This document shows positions 11,631 to 21,747 of a DNA stretch of 64,000 nucleotides, piece after piece (the stretch's first letter is position 1; every line of letters begins with the position of its first letter). The notes below the pieces were generated by a model. The model had not been told where the DNA came from, did no database searches, and saw nothing but the letters and a program-made list of their open reading frames with translations. The position numbers and the translations under genes are program-made. Origin of the DNA: Notolepis coatsorum (Eukaryota > Chordata > Actinopteri > Aulopiformes > Paralepididae); the NCBI GenBank assembly GCA_963971535.1, contig OZ020598.1, positions 87,886,412-87,950,411 of the forward strand, given 5' to 3'.

Positions 11631-12249
11631 GTCTGTCCCATTGTATACCAATCAATGGGATACATTGCATGTTGACCTGCATTCTTTCAAATGTATATAA
11701 TTAATCATTAAAACAGATGTGTAACAAATAAGAAATTCAAATTCCACAGAAGGCATTAAATTATTATTATTTTCAATCATTTCACAATAATTGCATAATT
11801 GTGTTTGAATATCTGAGTAATTATTTGTCCAAAATAGCTGGTTCAGATATGGTTAATCCAGCTGCCCTGTGATCAGATGAATCCATATTATTTATTTTTA
11901 CGACATCAAATTCATAATTTCTTATCGTACAAATATTGTCATATTTATTTTAATTATGATTAAGTAATTAATTCCAAGGAGGCCTGTAGCGTTGACGTGA
12001 AGGAATCACTATGAGAACACAGTCTGTCAAGTTATAATAACATTTTAAATTAGTCAATCAATCATGAGATTTGATCGTGGGCTGAGAGCATATTTAAGTG
12101 TGCTCCTCAGCACTCTTAGATCTGCTCTCAAATAAGATCTCAGGAAAATTTGAAGACTCCCACTCCCAGCCCTAATATGTCTTAAATAGGCCGAAATCTG
12201 GCTAAGACTAAATATTTTGTCGTAACTTCGTTCGAGAATGAGACCCAAT

Positions 12250-12919
12250 ATTGTCACAAGGAAAGATGAAATTACCTACCTGGGTTCCATCCTAGAGGCT
12301 AATCGTTCCTGTGACAAAATGGCATCCAATGTAATTAAAAAAAAAGTCAACCAACGAACTCGATTCTTGTACTGGATCTCCTCCCTGGTAAACAAGAATA
12401 CCCTGAAGACTCTGGCAGGAGCACTCATTCAAGGGTACTACGACTATGCTTGCACCTCATGGTACCAAAGCACCTCAAAGGCACTAAAAAAACTAATTAC
12501 AAACATCTCAAAACAAGCTAGTCAGACTACTGCTTGACCTGACTCCTAGAACCCACCTCACCCCTGCCCACTTTGACAACCTAGGATGGCTTAGAGTAGA
12601 CGACAGAGTACAGCAACTTGCAATGGGCCTGGTCTACAAGATACACTATGCGACCAAGGTACCCATGTACATGTCAAAATACTTCCCAAAGGTCAGTGAA
12701 TACCACGATCACAACACCAGAGCGAGCTCCACAAATCATGTTAAACCCAGATTCGGCTCAAACAAGGGACTAAACACGTTTTGCAATTATGCCACATCAA
12801 TGTGGAATGCCCTACCCAAAGCTGTAAAGGAATATAAATCACTACCCACTTTCAAAAACACTCTGAAAGAACACCTACGGGAGACTGCAATTCAAAACTC
12901 GCCCCTACAAATGTCCTAA
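12250..12919 (+). pseudogene. LINE-A reverse transcriptase, 3' half
   Basis: This continues the 8325-9472 segment after the transposon insertion. It encodes IVTRKDEITYLGSILEA onward, the thumb region and the C-terminal region (DNLGWLRVDDRVQQLAMGLV, HDHNTR, then MWNALPKAVKE). It has a one-base insertion in an A run near 12340 (K added) and a frameshift around 12520. It retains a WYQS segment that the 49-kb copy lacks, a loss that fits deletion between CACCTCA direct repeats. Confidence 0.8.
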
Positions 12920-13047
12920 CCCAGTTGTACAGTAAATGACCAAGTATGGCTTTGTCAGTATTTCAATGTACAGTGTACAGTGCCCCCCCCCCCTACCCAA
13001 CCCCCCCCCCCACCTCCAATGTACAGCCCCCACCCACCCACCCAACC

Positions 13048-15868
13048 CAGCATGTAGTAATACAGCATGTAGTAATACAGTGTAGTAATAGAGTGTAGTA
13101 ATACATTGTAGTAATACAGTGTGTAGTAATACAGCGTGTAGTAATACAGCATGTAGTAATACAGCATGTAGTAATACAGTGTGTAGTAATACAGCGTGTA
13201 GTAATACAGCATGTAGTAATACAGCATGTAGTAATACAGTGTGTAGTAATACAGCATGTAGTAATACAGCATGTAGTAATACAGCATGTAGTAATACAGC
13301 ATGTAGTAATACAGCGTGTAGTAATACAGCGTGTAGTAATACAGCATGTAGTAATACAGCGTGTAGTAATACAGCGTGTAGTAATACAGCATGTAGTAAT
13401 ACAGCGTGTAGTAATACAGCATGTAGTAATACAGCGTGTAGTAATACAGTGTAGTAATACAGCATGTAGTAATACAGCATGTAGTAATACAGCATGTAGT
13501 AATACAGCATGTAGTAATACAGCGTGTAGTAATACAGCGTGTAGTAATACAGCATGTAGTAATACAGTGTAGTAATACAGCATGTAGTAATACAGCGTAT
13601 AGTAATACAGCATGTAGTAATAGTGTGTAGTAATACAGCATGTAGTAATACAGTGTGTAGTAATACAGCGTGTAGTAATACAGTGTAGTAATACAGCATG
13701 TAGTAATACAGCATGTAGTAATACAGCATGTAGTAATACAGCATGTAGTAATACAGCGTGTAGTAATACAGCATGTAGTAATACAGCATGTAGTAATACA
13801 GTGTAGTAATACAGCATGTAGTAATGCAGCGTGTAGTAATACAGCATGTAGTAATACAGCATGTAGAAATACAGCGTGTAGTAATACAGCATGTAGAAAT
13901 ACAGCGTGTAGTAATACAGCATGTAGTAATACAGCGTGTAGTAATACAGCATGTAGAAATACAGCGTGTAGTAATACAGCATGTAGTAATACAGCGTGTA
14001 GTAATACAGCATGTAGTAATACAGCATGTAGTAATACAGCGTGTAGTAATACAGCGTGTAGTAATACAGCATGTAGTAATACAGCGTGTAGTAATACAGC
14101 GTGTAGTAATACAGCGTGTAGTAATACAGTGTAGTAATACAGCATGTAGTAATACAGCATGTAGTAATACAGCATGTAGTAATACAGCGTGTAGTAATAC
14201 AGCGTGTAGTAATACAGCGTGTAGTAATACAGCATGTAGTAATACAGTGTAGTAATACAGCATGTAGTAATACAGCGTATAGTAATACAGCATGTAGTAA
14301 TAGTGTGTAGTAATACAGCATGTAGTAATACAGTGTGTAGTAATACAGCGTGTAGTAATACAGTGTAGTAATACAGCATGTAGTAATACAGCATGTAGTA
14401 ATACAGCATGTAGTAATACAGCATGTAGTAATACAGCATGTAGTAATACAGCGTGTAGTAATACAGCATGTAGTAATACAGCATGTAGTAATACAGTGTA
14501 GTAATACAGCATGTAGTAATGCAGCGTGTAGTAATACAGCATGTAGTAATACAGCATGTAGAAATACAGCGTGTAGTAATACAGCATGTAGAAATACAGC
14601 GTGTAGTAATACAGCATGTAGTAATACAGCGTGTAGTAATACAGCATGTAGAAATACAGCGTGTAGTAATACAGCATGTAGTAATACAGCGTGTAGTAAT
14701 ACAGCGTGTAGTAATACAGCGTGTAGTAATACAGCGTGTAGTAATACAGCATGTAGTAATACAGCATGTAGTAATACAGCGTGTAGTAATACAGCGTGTG
14801 GTAATACAGCGTGTAGTAATACAGCATGTAGTAATACAGCATGTAGTAATACAGCATGTAGTAATACAGCGTGTAGTAATACAGCGTGTAGTAATACAGC
14901 ATGTAGTAATACAGCGTGTAGTAATACAGCATGTAGTAATACAGCATGTAGTAATACAGCATGTAGTAATACAGCATGTAGTAATACAGCGTGTAGTAAT
15001 ACAGCATGTAGTAATACAGCATGTAGTAATACAGCATGTAGTAATACAGCGTGTAGTAATACAGTGTAGTAATACAGCATGTAGTAATACAGCATGTAGT
15101 AATACAGCATGTAGTAATACAGTGTAGTAATACAGCGTATAGTAATACAGCATGTAGTAATACAGCGTGTAGTAATACAACATGTAGTAATACAACATGT
15201 AGTAATACAGCATGTAGTAATACAGCGTGTAGTAATACAGCATGTAGTAATACAGCATGTAGTAATACAGCGTGTAGTAATACAGCATGTAGTAATACAG
15301 CGTGTAGTAATACAGCATGTAGTAATACAGCATGTAGTAATACAGTGTGTAGTAATACAGTGTGTAGTAATACAGCGTATAGTAATACAGCATGTAGTAA
15401 TACAGCATGTAGTAATACAGCGTGTAGTAATACAGCATGTAGTAATACAGCGTGTAGTAATACAGCATGTAGTAATATAGCGTGTAGTAATACAGCGTGT
15501 AGTAATACAGCATGTAGTAATACAGCATGTAGTAATACAGCATGTAGTAATACAGTGTGTAGTAATACAGCGTGTAGTAATACAGCGTGTAGTAATACAG
15601 CGTGTAGTAATACAGCATGTAGTAATACAGCATGTAGTAATACAGTGTGTAGTAATACAGCGTGTAGTAATACAGCATGTAGTAATACAGCATGTAGTAA
15701 TACAGCATGTAGTAATACAGCGTGTAGTAATACAGCGTGTAGTAATACAGCGTGTAGTAATACAGCGTGTAGTAATACAGCGTGTAGTAATACAGCATGT
15801 AATAATATAGCGTGTAGTAATACAGCGTGTAGTAATACAGCGTGTAGTAATACAGTGTGTAGTAATAC
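13048..15868. repeat. 15-bp satellite, block 2 (about 188 units)
   Basis: Tandem GTAGTAATACAGCGT units. Each carries CG, CA or TG at one position, with occasional 13-bp units (CAGTGTAGTAATA) and rare GAAATA, ATATAG, AACATG or GTATAG variants. A longer pattern recurs about 680-695 bp apart. For example, the rare TAGTGTGTAG lies at 13621 and 14301, and GTAATGCAGC at 13821 and 14516, showing higher-order duplication. It abuts the LINE-A 3' UTR on the left. On the right an L2 element interrupts it and it resumes at 20807. The long open frames on both strands are periodicity artefacts. Confidence 0.97.
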
Positions 15869-15870
15869 CC

Positions 15871-17455
15871 CTCTGTACTGGGCTCTGTTAAGGAAGGACA
15901 GGACACTCTCACTGAGAAACATTGCTTTCTACTGAAAACTAGGGTAAGCCATTTTAAGTTTATTAGTGAATCTTAAAAGTGAGGAACCAGCTGACTTGAT
16001 TAAAGGGGCGTGTTTAAAACGGCCATTTTGTTTAGTTAAGTGCCCCCATTAAGGGACTGTTTCCTGTTTACTAGTAGCATCTGATTTGCTGAGTGAGCCA
16101 TTAAGAGCCTGCCCTGTTTAAAAGCAGAGGTCCACACTGTGTTGAAGTCACTCTGTACTGGGCTCTGTTAAGGAAGGACAGGACACTCTCACTGAGAAAC
16201 ATTGCTTTCTACTGAAAACTAGGGTAAGCCATTTTAAGTTTATTAGTGAATCTTAAAAGTGAGGAACCAGCTGACTTGATTAAAGGGGCGTGTTTAAAAC
16301 GGCCATTTTGTTTAGTTAAGTGCCCCCATTAAGGGACTGTTTCCTGTTTACTAGTAGCATCTGATTTGCTGAGTGAGCCATTAAGAGCCTGCCCTGTTTA
16401 AAAGCAGAGGTCCACACTGTGTTGAAGTCACTCTGTACTGGGCTCTGTTAAGGAAGGACAGGACACTCTCACTGAGAAACATTGCTTTCTACTGAAAACT
16501 AGGGTAAGCCATTTTAAGTTTATTAGTGAATCTTAAAAGTGAGGAACCAGCTGACTTGATTAAAGGGGCGTGTTTAAAACGGCCATTTTGTTTAGTTAAG
16601 TGCCCCCATTAAGGGACTGTTTCCTGTTTACTAGTAGCATCTGATTTGCTGAGTGAGCCATTAAGAGCCTGCCCTGTTTAAAAGCAGAGGTCCACACTGT
16701 GTTGAAGTCACTCTGTACTGGGCTCTGTTAAGGAAGGACAGGACACTCTCACTGAGAAACATTGCTTTCTACTGAAAACTAGGGTAAGCCATTTTAAGTT
16801 TATTAGTGAATCTTAAAAGTGAGGAACCAGCTGACTTGATTAAAGGGGCGTGTTTAAAACGGCCATTTTGTTTAGTTAAGTGCCCCCATTAAGGGACTGT
16901 TTCCTGTTTACTAGTAGCATCTGATTTGCTGAGTGAGCCATTAAGAGCCTGCCCTGTTTAAAAGCAGAGGTCCACACTGTGTTGAAGTCACTCTGTACTG
17001 GGCTCTGTTAAGGAAGGACAGGACACTCTCACTGAGAAACATTGCTTTCTACTGAAAACTAGGGTAAGCCATTTTAAGTTTATTAGTGAATCTTAAAAGT
17101 GAGGAACCAGCTGACTTGATTAAAGGGGCGTGTTTAAAACGGCCATTTTGTTTAGTTAAGTGCCCCCATTAAGGGACTGTTTCCTGTTTACTAGTAGCAT
17201 CTGATTTGCTGAGTGAGCCATTAAGAGCCTGCCCTGTTTAAAAGCAGAGGTCCACACTGTGTTGAAGTCACTCTGTACTGGGCTCTGTTAAGGAAGGACA
17301 GGACACTCTCACTGAGAAACATTGCTTTCTACTGAAAACTAGGGTAAGCCATTTTAAGTTTATTAGTGAATCTTAAAAGTGAGGAACCAGCTGACTTGAT
17401 TAAAGGGGCGTGTTTAAAACGGCCATTTTGTTTAGTTAAGTGCCCCCATTAAGGG
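15871..17455 (+). promoter_or_regulatory. Tandem 280-bp 5' monomers (5 full, 1 partial)
   Basis: Units begin with CTCTGTACTGGGCTCTG at 15871, 16151, 16431, 16711, 16991 and 17271, an exact 280-bp period. The last unit is cut at 17455, 222 bp before the ORF. I saw no difference between copies by eye. Each unit contains GGCCATTTTG (16021 in the first copy) and GCCATTTTAAG. These resemble the YY1 core CCATNTT, which drives mammalian L1 promoters. By analogy with mouse L1 monomers, this is inferred to be a modular internal promoter. Confidence 0.75.
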
Positions 17456-17677
17456 CCAGGTGTTAAGACAGCACTAATTAGTGATAGTGATTTAAAGGCT
17501 TGCTGGTGTAGCGTCAGCGAAGCGTCGAGAAACGAAGAGGGACAAAGAGGAGGAGTTATCCTGGAGTTCACCGCCGAGGGATCCACCGATCCACCCAGTG
17601 CTAAGTACACCATAATCCTATATTTCCCTCCCACACTGCTATTTCCCTACTTCCTCCCTGCCACTCTCGACAATACA

Positions 17678-20602
17678 ATGTGTCTCATACCTATATCCAC
17701 AATCTGCTCCTCCAGAACTGACTCTACCCATCCACGACAGTTTGCTAGTAACCCGGCTAATCTCTCCTACCCTCCTACAGCCACTAATACACCTGTCACA
17801 GTACGGGGAGGCTTATGGAATTGTCAATCAGCAGTCAAGAAAGCTGACTTCATTACTGCCTACGCCCATAGTCTAAATCTGCAGCTCCTGGCTCTAACTG
17901 AGACCTGGATAACCCCCAATAACTCATCAACACCTGCAGCATTATCTACAAACTATAACTTCACTCACACACCTCGACCTTCCAGACGGGGTGGAGGCAC
18001 TGCCCTCATGACATCTCCTTCATGGGCTACAAACGTAACACCACTCCCAGAACTGTCACTCTCCTCTCTCGAATATCATGCAGTATCTGTCTCTAATCCT
18101 TTCAATCTCACCATTGTTACACTCTACCGCCCTCCAGGTCCGCTCGATCACTTCACAGATGAGCTGGACATGCTTCTTAGCTCCTTACCGGAAGATGGTA
18201 CCCCTCTCCTTCTACTGGGCGACTTCAACCTGCCTGACTCATCTCAGTCAGTCATAGTAGTCTCCCTCCTACAATCGTTTGACCTGACTCCCACTGCCAT
18301 GCCTCCCACCCACAAAGCAGGCAACTCCTTGGATCTCATATTTTCCCGTAACTCCAGCATCATTAACACCACGGTAACTCCCCTACATGTATCTGACCAT
18401 TCCTTCATATCCTTCTCACTAACTCTCATGCTTAACCGAAAGGTCTTCACCCCAACTCAAACAGTCTCACTCAGACGCAACCTGCCCTCCCTATCCCCCT
18501 CCACCCTCTCCTCTGACATACTATCCGCTCTACCTTTGAGTGACACCTTCTCTGCTCTCTCCACAGAGATGGCAACCTCCACCCTCCTTTCAGCCCTGGC
18601 AACCTCCTTCGACAAGCTCTGTCCCCTCGTTGAGAAACCTGCCCGCCGTTCCCCACCCAGTCCATGGCTGACAGATCCAGTGAGAGAACAAAGACAGGTC
18701 CTGAGAGCAGCTGAAAGGAAGTATAGAAAGTCACGCCTCACTGCTGACATCGACACATATCACAACCTCTTGTTAACATTCTCCAAAACCATCACTAATG
18801 CCAAAGCTTCTTTCTTCCACCATAGGATCGAGGCCTCTGCCAAGAATCTTCGCAAACTGCATGCTACCATGTCCTCCCTCCTCACTCCCCCCCCACCCCC
18901 CCCTCCCTCATCTTTCTCTGCCGAAGACTTTGCGATCTTCTTTGAGGAAAAAGTGGAGAACATCCGCAGCTCCTTCTCCCAACCCCCACCCATTCCAAAT
19001 GCTGAATCGAGAACCTCATCCTTCACTCTGTCATCTTTCTCTCCCATTACAGAAGCAGAGACCCTGACACTGGTAACGTCAAACCGTCCGACTACTTGCC
19101 AGCTGGACCAGCTACCCTCCCCACTCCTCCAGACCATAGCACCAGACATCCTCCCATTCCTAACTGCAACCATCAACTCCTCACTCAACTCGGGGGTGGT
19201 CCCCACCTCCCTAAAACAAGCCAGAGTCACGCCGCTCATAAAAAAACCAACCCTGAACCCTACTGTCATAGGCAACTACCGTCCTGTCTCTCTTCTCTCC
19301 TTCCTTTCTAAAACACTTGAACGTGCTGTATCCAACCAACTTACTACTTATCTCTTACAGAATGACCTCCTAGACCCTAATCAGTCAGGCTTCAGGACTG
19401 GTCACTCCACAGAGACAGCCCTCATTGCGGTCACAGAGGCACTTCACTTAGCAAAAGCGAAAGGCCTCTCCTCTGTCCTGATTCTCCTAGATCTATCTGC
19501 AGCCTTCGACACAGTCAACCACCAGATCCTCCTTGCGGCCCTCGCAGGAATGGGAGTGGCTGGCTCTGCGCTGACATGGCTGTCATCATACCTCAATGAC
19601 CGCTCCTACCAAGTGTCATGGAGAGGGACCCTGTCGGCCACCCGCCCCCTGCGGACGGGTGTCCCCCAGGGCTCGGTTTTAGGACCCCTTCTCTTCTCCC
19701 TCTACACTAAATCACTGGGTAACATTATCACGTCTCATGGCTTCTCCTACCATTGTTATGCCGACGATACTCAACTCTTCCTCTCCTTCCCTCCCTCAGA
19801 TATCCACGTCTCTGTGCGGATCTCGGCCTGTCTGTCCGACATCTCAGCCTGGATGACGTCCAACCACCTCAAACTGAACCTAAGCAAAACAGAATTGCTC
19901 CACCTGCCGGCCAAATCCTCCCCCCTAACCGACCTTTCAATCACAGTCGAGAATGCAGCTGTGACTGCGTCCCCGACCGCCAAGAACCTTGGTGTTGTCC
20001 TCGACGACCAGTTGAACTTCTCTGCTCACATCGCAGCGACGACCAGAACCTGCCGATTCCTCCTGAGCAACGTCAGAAGGATACGCCCCTTCCTGACAAA
20101 AGAAGCCACCCAACTCCTCGTCCAATCAACAGTCATCTCCCGCCTCGACTACTGCAATGCACTGCTCGCTGGCCTCCCGGCCACTGCCACTAAGCCTCTT
20201 CAACTCATTCAGAACGCAGCGGCCCGCCTGATCTCAAACCTACCGAAGTCGGCCCATGTCACCCCACTTCTTAGGGACCTGCACTGGCTCCCCATTGCTG
20301 CACGAATCCGCTTCAAGGCCCTCGACCTAGCATACCGTGCGGCAAAGGGAACCGCTCCCGCCTACCTCCGGTCAATGGTCTCTAACTACACACCCTCAAG
20401 ACCCCTACGCTCTGCATCTTCTGGCCGCCTCAGACCTACTCCTATCCAAGCTCCGGGAGGGTCATCAAAGAGAAGTCGCCTATTCTCAGTCCTTGCCCCA
20501 CAATGGTGGAATGAACTACCCACCCCAGTTAGGACAGCCGAATCACGTCCAATCTTTCGCCGTCGACTAAAGACGCACTTCTTCAACCATTATCTGAATT
20601 AA
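17678..20602 (+). CDS. L2 ORF2: AP endonuclease plus reverse transcriptase
   Basis: This 974-residue protein nicks target DNA and copies the element RNA by target-primed reverse transcription. The endonuclease spans about residues 45-245. It has N48 (WNCQS), E75 (TETW), YRPP, D182/N184 (GDFN) and D240-H241 (SDH) in place. The reverse transcriptase spans about 510-780. It has YRPVSLLSFLSKTLE, QSGFRTGHSTET, D605 (LDLSAAFDTVNH), GVPQGSVLGPLLF and Y-A-D696-D697, then SKTELL and KNLGVVLDD. A C-terminal domain follows with LHWLPIAARIRFK and WWNELPTPVR. No stop or frameshift was seen. The frame is open back to 17453 but the first ATG is 17678. No separate ORF1 was found. All catalytic residues are present, so activity is possible. 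Confidence 0.93.
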   Translation: MCLIPISTICSSRTDSTHPRQFASNPANLSYPPTATNTPVTVRGGLWNCQSAVKKADFITAYAHSLNLQLLALTETWITPNNSSTPAALSTNYNFTHTPRPSRRGGGTALMTSPSWATNVTPLPELSLSSLEYHAVSVSNPFNLTIVTLYRPPGPLDHFTDELDMLLSSLPEDGTPLLLLGDFNLPDSSQSVIVVSLLQSFDLTPTAMPPTHKAGNSLDLIFSRNSSIINTTVTPLHVSDHSFISFSLTLMLNRKVFTPTQTVSLRRNLPSLSPSTLSSDILSALPLSDTFSALSTEMATSTLLSALATSFDKLCPLVEKPARRSPPSPWLTDPVREQRQVLRAAERKYRKSRLTADIDTYHNLLLTFSKTITNAKASFFHHRIEASAKNLRKLHATMSSLLTPPPPPPPSSFSAEDFAIFFEEKVENIRSSFSQPPPIPNAESRTSSFTLSSFSPITEAETLTLVTSNRPTTCQLDQLPSPLLQTIAPDILPFLTATINSSLNSGVVPTSLKQARVTPLIKKPTLNPTVIGNYRPVSLLSFLSKTLERAVSNQLTTYLLQNDLLDPNQSGFRTGHSTETALIAVTEALHLAKAKGLSSVLILLDLSAAFDTVNHQILLAALAGMGVAGSALTWLSSYLNDRSYQVSWRGTLSATRPLRTGVPQGSVLGPLLFSLYTKSLGNIITSHGFSYHCYADDTQLFLSFPPSDIHVSVRISACLSDISAWMTSNHLKLNLSKTELLHLPAKSSPLTDLSITVENAAVTASPTAKNLGVVLDDQLNFSAHIAATTRTCRFLLSNVRRIRPFLTKEATQLLVQSTVISRLDYCNALLAGLPATATKPLQLIQNAAARLISNLPKSAHVTPLLRDLHWLPIAARIRFKALDLAYRAAKGTAPAYLRSMVSNYTPSRPLRSASSGRLRPTPIQAPGGSSKRSRLFSVLAPQWWNELPTPVRTAESRPIFRRRLKTHFFNHYLN

Positions 20603-20806
20603 AAAAAAAAAAAAAAATCTAACCCTAACTAACCGTACTGTCATGCACTTGTCCTAATAAACTAACCTACACTGTAGCACTCAACACTTTGATGAACATT
20701 GTTGCTCAGCTGATAGAGTTGTGCCCTTCCTGATGGCTTGTCGTACAGAACTTGTAAGTCGCTTTGGATAAAAGCGTCAGCTAAATGACTAAATGTAAAT
20801 GTAAAT
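20603..20806 (+). other. L2 3' UTR and tail
   Basis: The 3' UTR is short. It starts with an A run (20602-20618), then carries the conserved terminal GCTTTGGATAAAAGCGTCAG segment and ends in repeated AAATGTAAATGTAA. In related L2 elements this end is what the reverse transcriptase recognises. The same 3' end occurs on the minus strand at 41470-41690, showing at least one further family member in the window. Confidence 0.85.
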
Positions 20807-21747
20807 GTAATACAGCATGTAGTAATACAGTGTAGTAATACAGCGTGTAGTAATATAGCATGTAGTAATACAGTGTGTAGTAATACAGTGTGTAGTAATA
20901 CAGCATGTAGTAATACAGCATGTAGTAATACAGCATGTAGTAATACAGTGTGTAGTAATATAGCATGTAGTAATACAGCATGTAGTAATACAGCATGTAG
21001 TAATACAGTGTGTAGTAATACAGCATGTAGTAATACAGTGTGTAGTAATACAGCATGTAGTAATACAGTGTAGTAATACAGCGTGTAGTAATATAGCATG
21101 TAGTAATACAGTGTGTAGTAATACAGCATGTAGTAATACAGCATGTAGTAATACAGTGTGTTGTAATACAGCATGTAGTAATACAGCGTGTAGTAATACA
21201 GCATGTAGTAATACAGTGTGTAGTAATACAGCATGTAGTAATACAGCATGTAGTAATACAGTGTAGTAATACAGCATGTAGTAATATAGCATGTAGTAAT
21301 ACAGTGAGTAGTAATACAGCATGTAGTAATACAGCATGTAGTAATACAGTGTAGTAATACAGCGTGTAGTAATATAGCATGTAGTAATACAGCGTGTAGT
21401 AATACAGCGTGTAGTAATACAGCGTGTAGTAATACAGTGTGTAGTAATACAGCATGTAGTAATACAGTGTGTAGTAATACAGCATGTAGTAATACAGTGT
21501 GTAGTAATACAGCATGTAGTAATACAGTGTAGTAATACAGCATGTAGTAATACAGCATGTAGTAATACAGCGTATAGTAATACAGCATGTAGTAATACAG
21601 CGTGTAGTAATACAGCATGTAGTAATACAGTGTAGTAATACAGTGTGTAGTAATACAGCATGTAGTAATACAGTGTGTAGTAATACAGCATGTATAGTAA
21701 TACAGCGTGTATAATAATACAGCGTGTAGTAATACAGCGTGTAGTAC
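20807..21747. repeat. 15-bp satellite, block 3 (about 62 units)
   Basis: This is the continuation of block 2 beyond the L2 insertion, with the same unit and the same CG/CA/TG polymorphism. TG and CA variants and 13-bp units are relatively more frequent here than in block 2. The array breaks up at 21690-21747 (GTATAGTAATA, GTATAATAATA). Confidence 0.95.

Larger units (their letters stand above)
9473..12246. mobile_element. DNA transposon inserted in LINE-A (TSD AAT)
   Basis: The inverted ends begin GGGTCTCATTC(C/T)CGAA. The LINE reading GTGACAATATTGTCAC, intact at 49464-49479, is split so that AAT is duplicated at 9470-9472 and 12247-12249. The 3-bp TSD fits PIF/Harbinger or a relative such as ISL2EU. 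The superfamily is uncertain because no transposase is visible. It carries a palindromic TTAA element (9591-10564) and a LINE-A 3' end (11230-11630). Confidence 0.75.
8083..13045. mobile_element. LINE-A copy 1, probable 5'-inverted insertion
   Basis: Two parts of one LINE family lie head to head. 8083-8320 is the 3' terminus on the minus strand, matching the reverse complement of 50560-50752 and including the AATC tail. 8325-9472 plus 12247-13045 is ORF and 3' UTR on the plus strand. The inverted part ends in the 3' UTR shortly upstream of where the minus part begins. That is the geometry expected of twin-primed reverse transcription. A 2.77-kb DNA transposon (9473-12246) splits it. Two unrelated head-to-head insertions are the alternative. 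No TSD was found. Confidence 0.55.
15869..20806 (+). mobile_element. Full-length L2-clade LINE inserted in satellite
   Basis: The element consists of tandem 5' monomers, one long ORF, a short 3' UTR and an AAATGTAAATGTAA tail. It is flanked by GTAATAC at 15862-15868 and 20807-20813. Both copies are part of the 15-bp satellite, so it inserted into that array. The tail overlaps the TSD in part (TGTAA), so the exact 3' limit is ambiguous by a few bases. The 3' end contains GTCGCTTTGGATAAAAGCGT, a stem-loop-like end known from fish L2 elements. Uninterrupted coding and identical monomers suggest a young copy that may be mobile. Confidence 0.92.

Noticed and set aside
12905-15922. Open frames of about 700-1005 codons on both strands (AVLLH, YYYTL, CITTR and CSNTA repeats)
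   Set aside because: They are read through the 15-bp satellite, whose period is a multiple of three and stop-free in several frames. All frames on both strands are open alike, and frame shifts occur at 13-bp units.
18244-19275. Minus-strand and alternative-frame ORFs inside the L2 coding region
   Set aside because: Shadows of the 974-codon L2 ORF, which carries all the conserved motifs.
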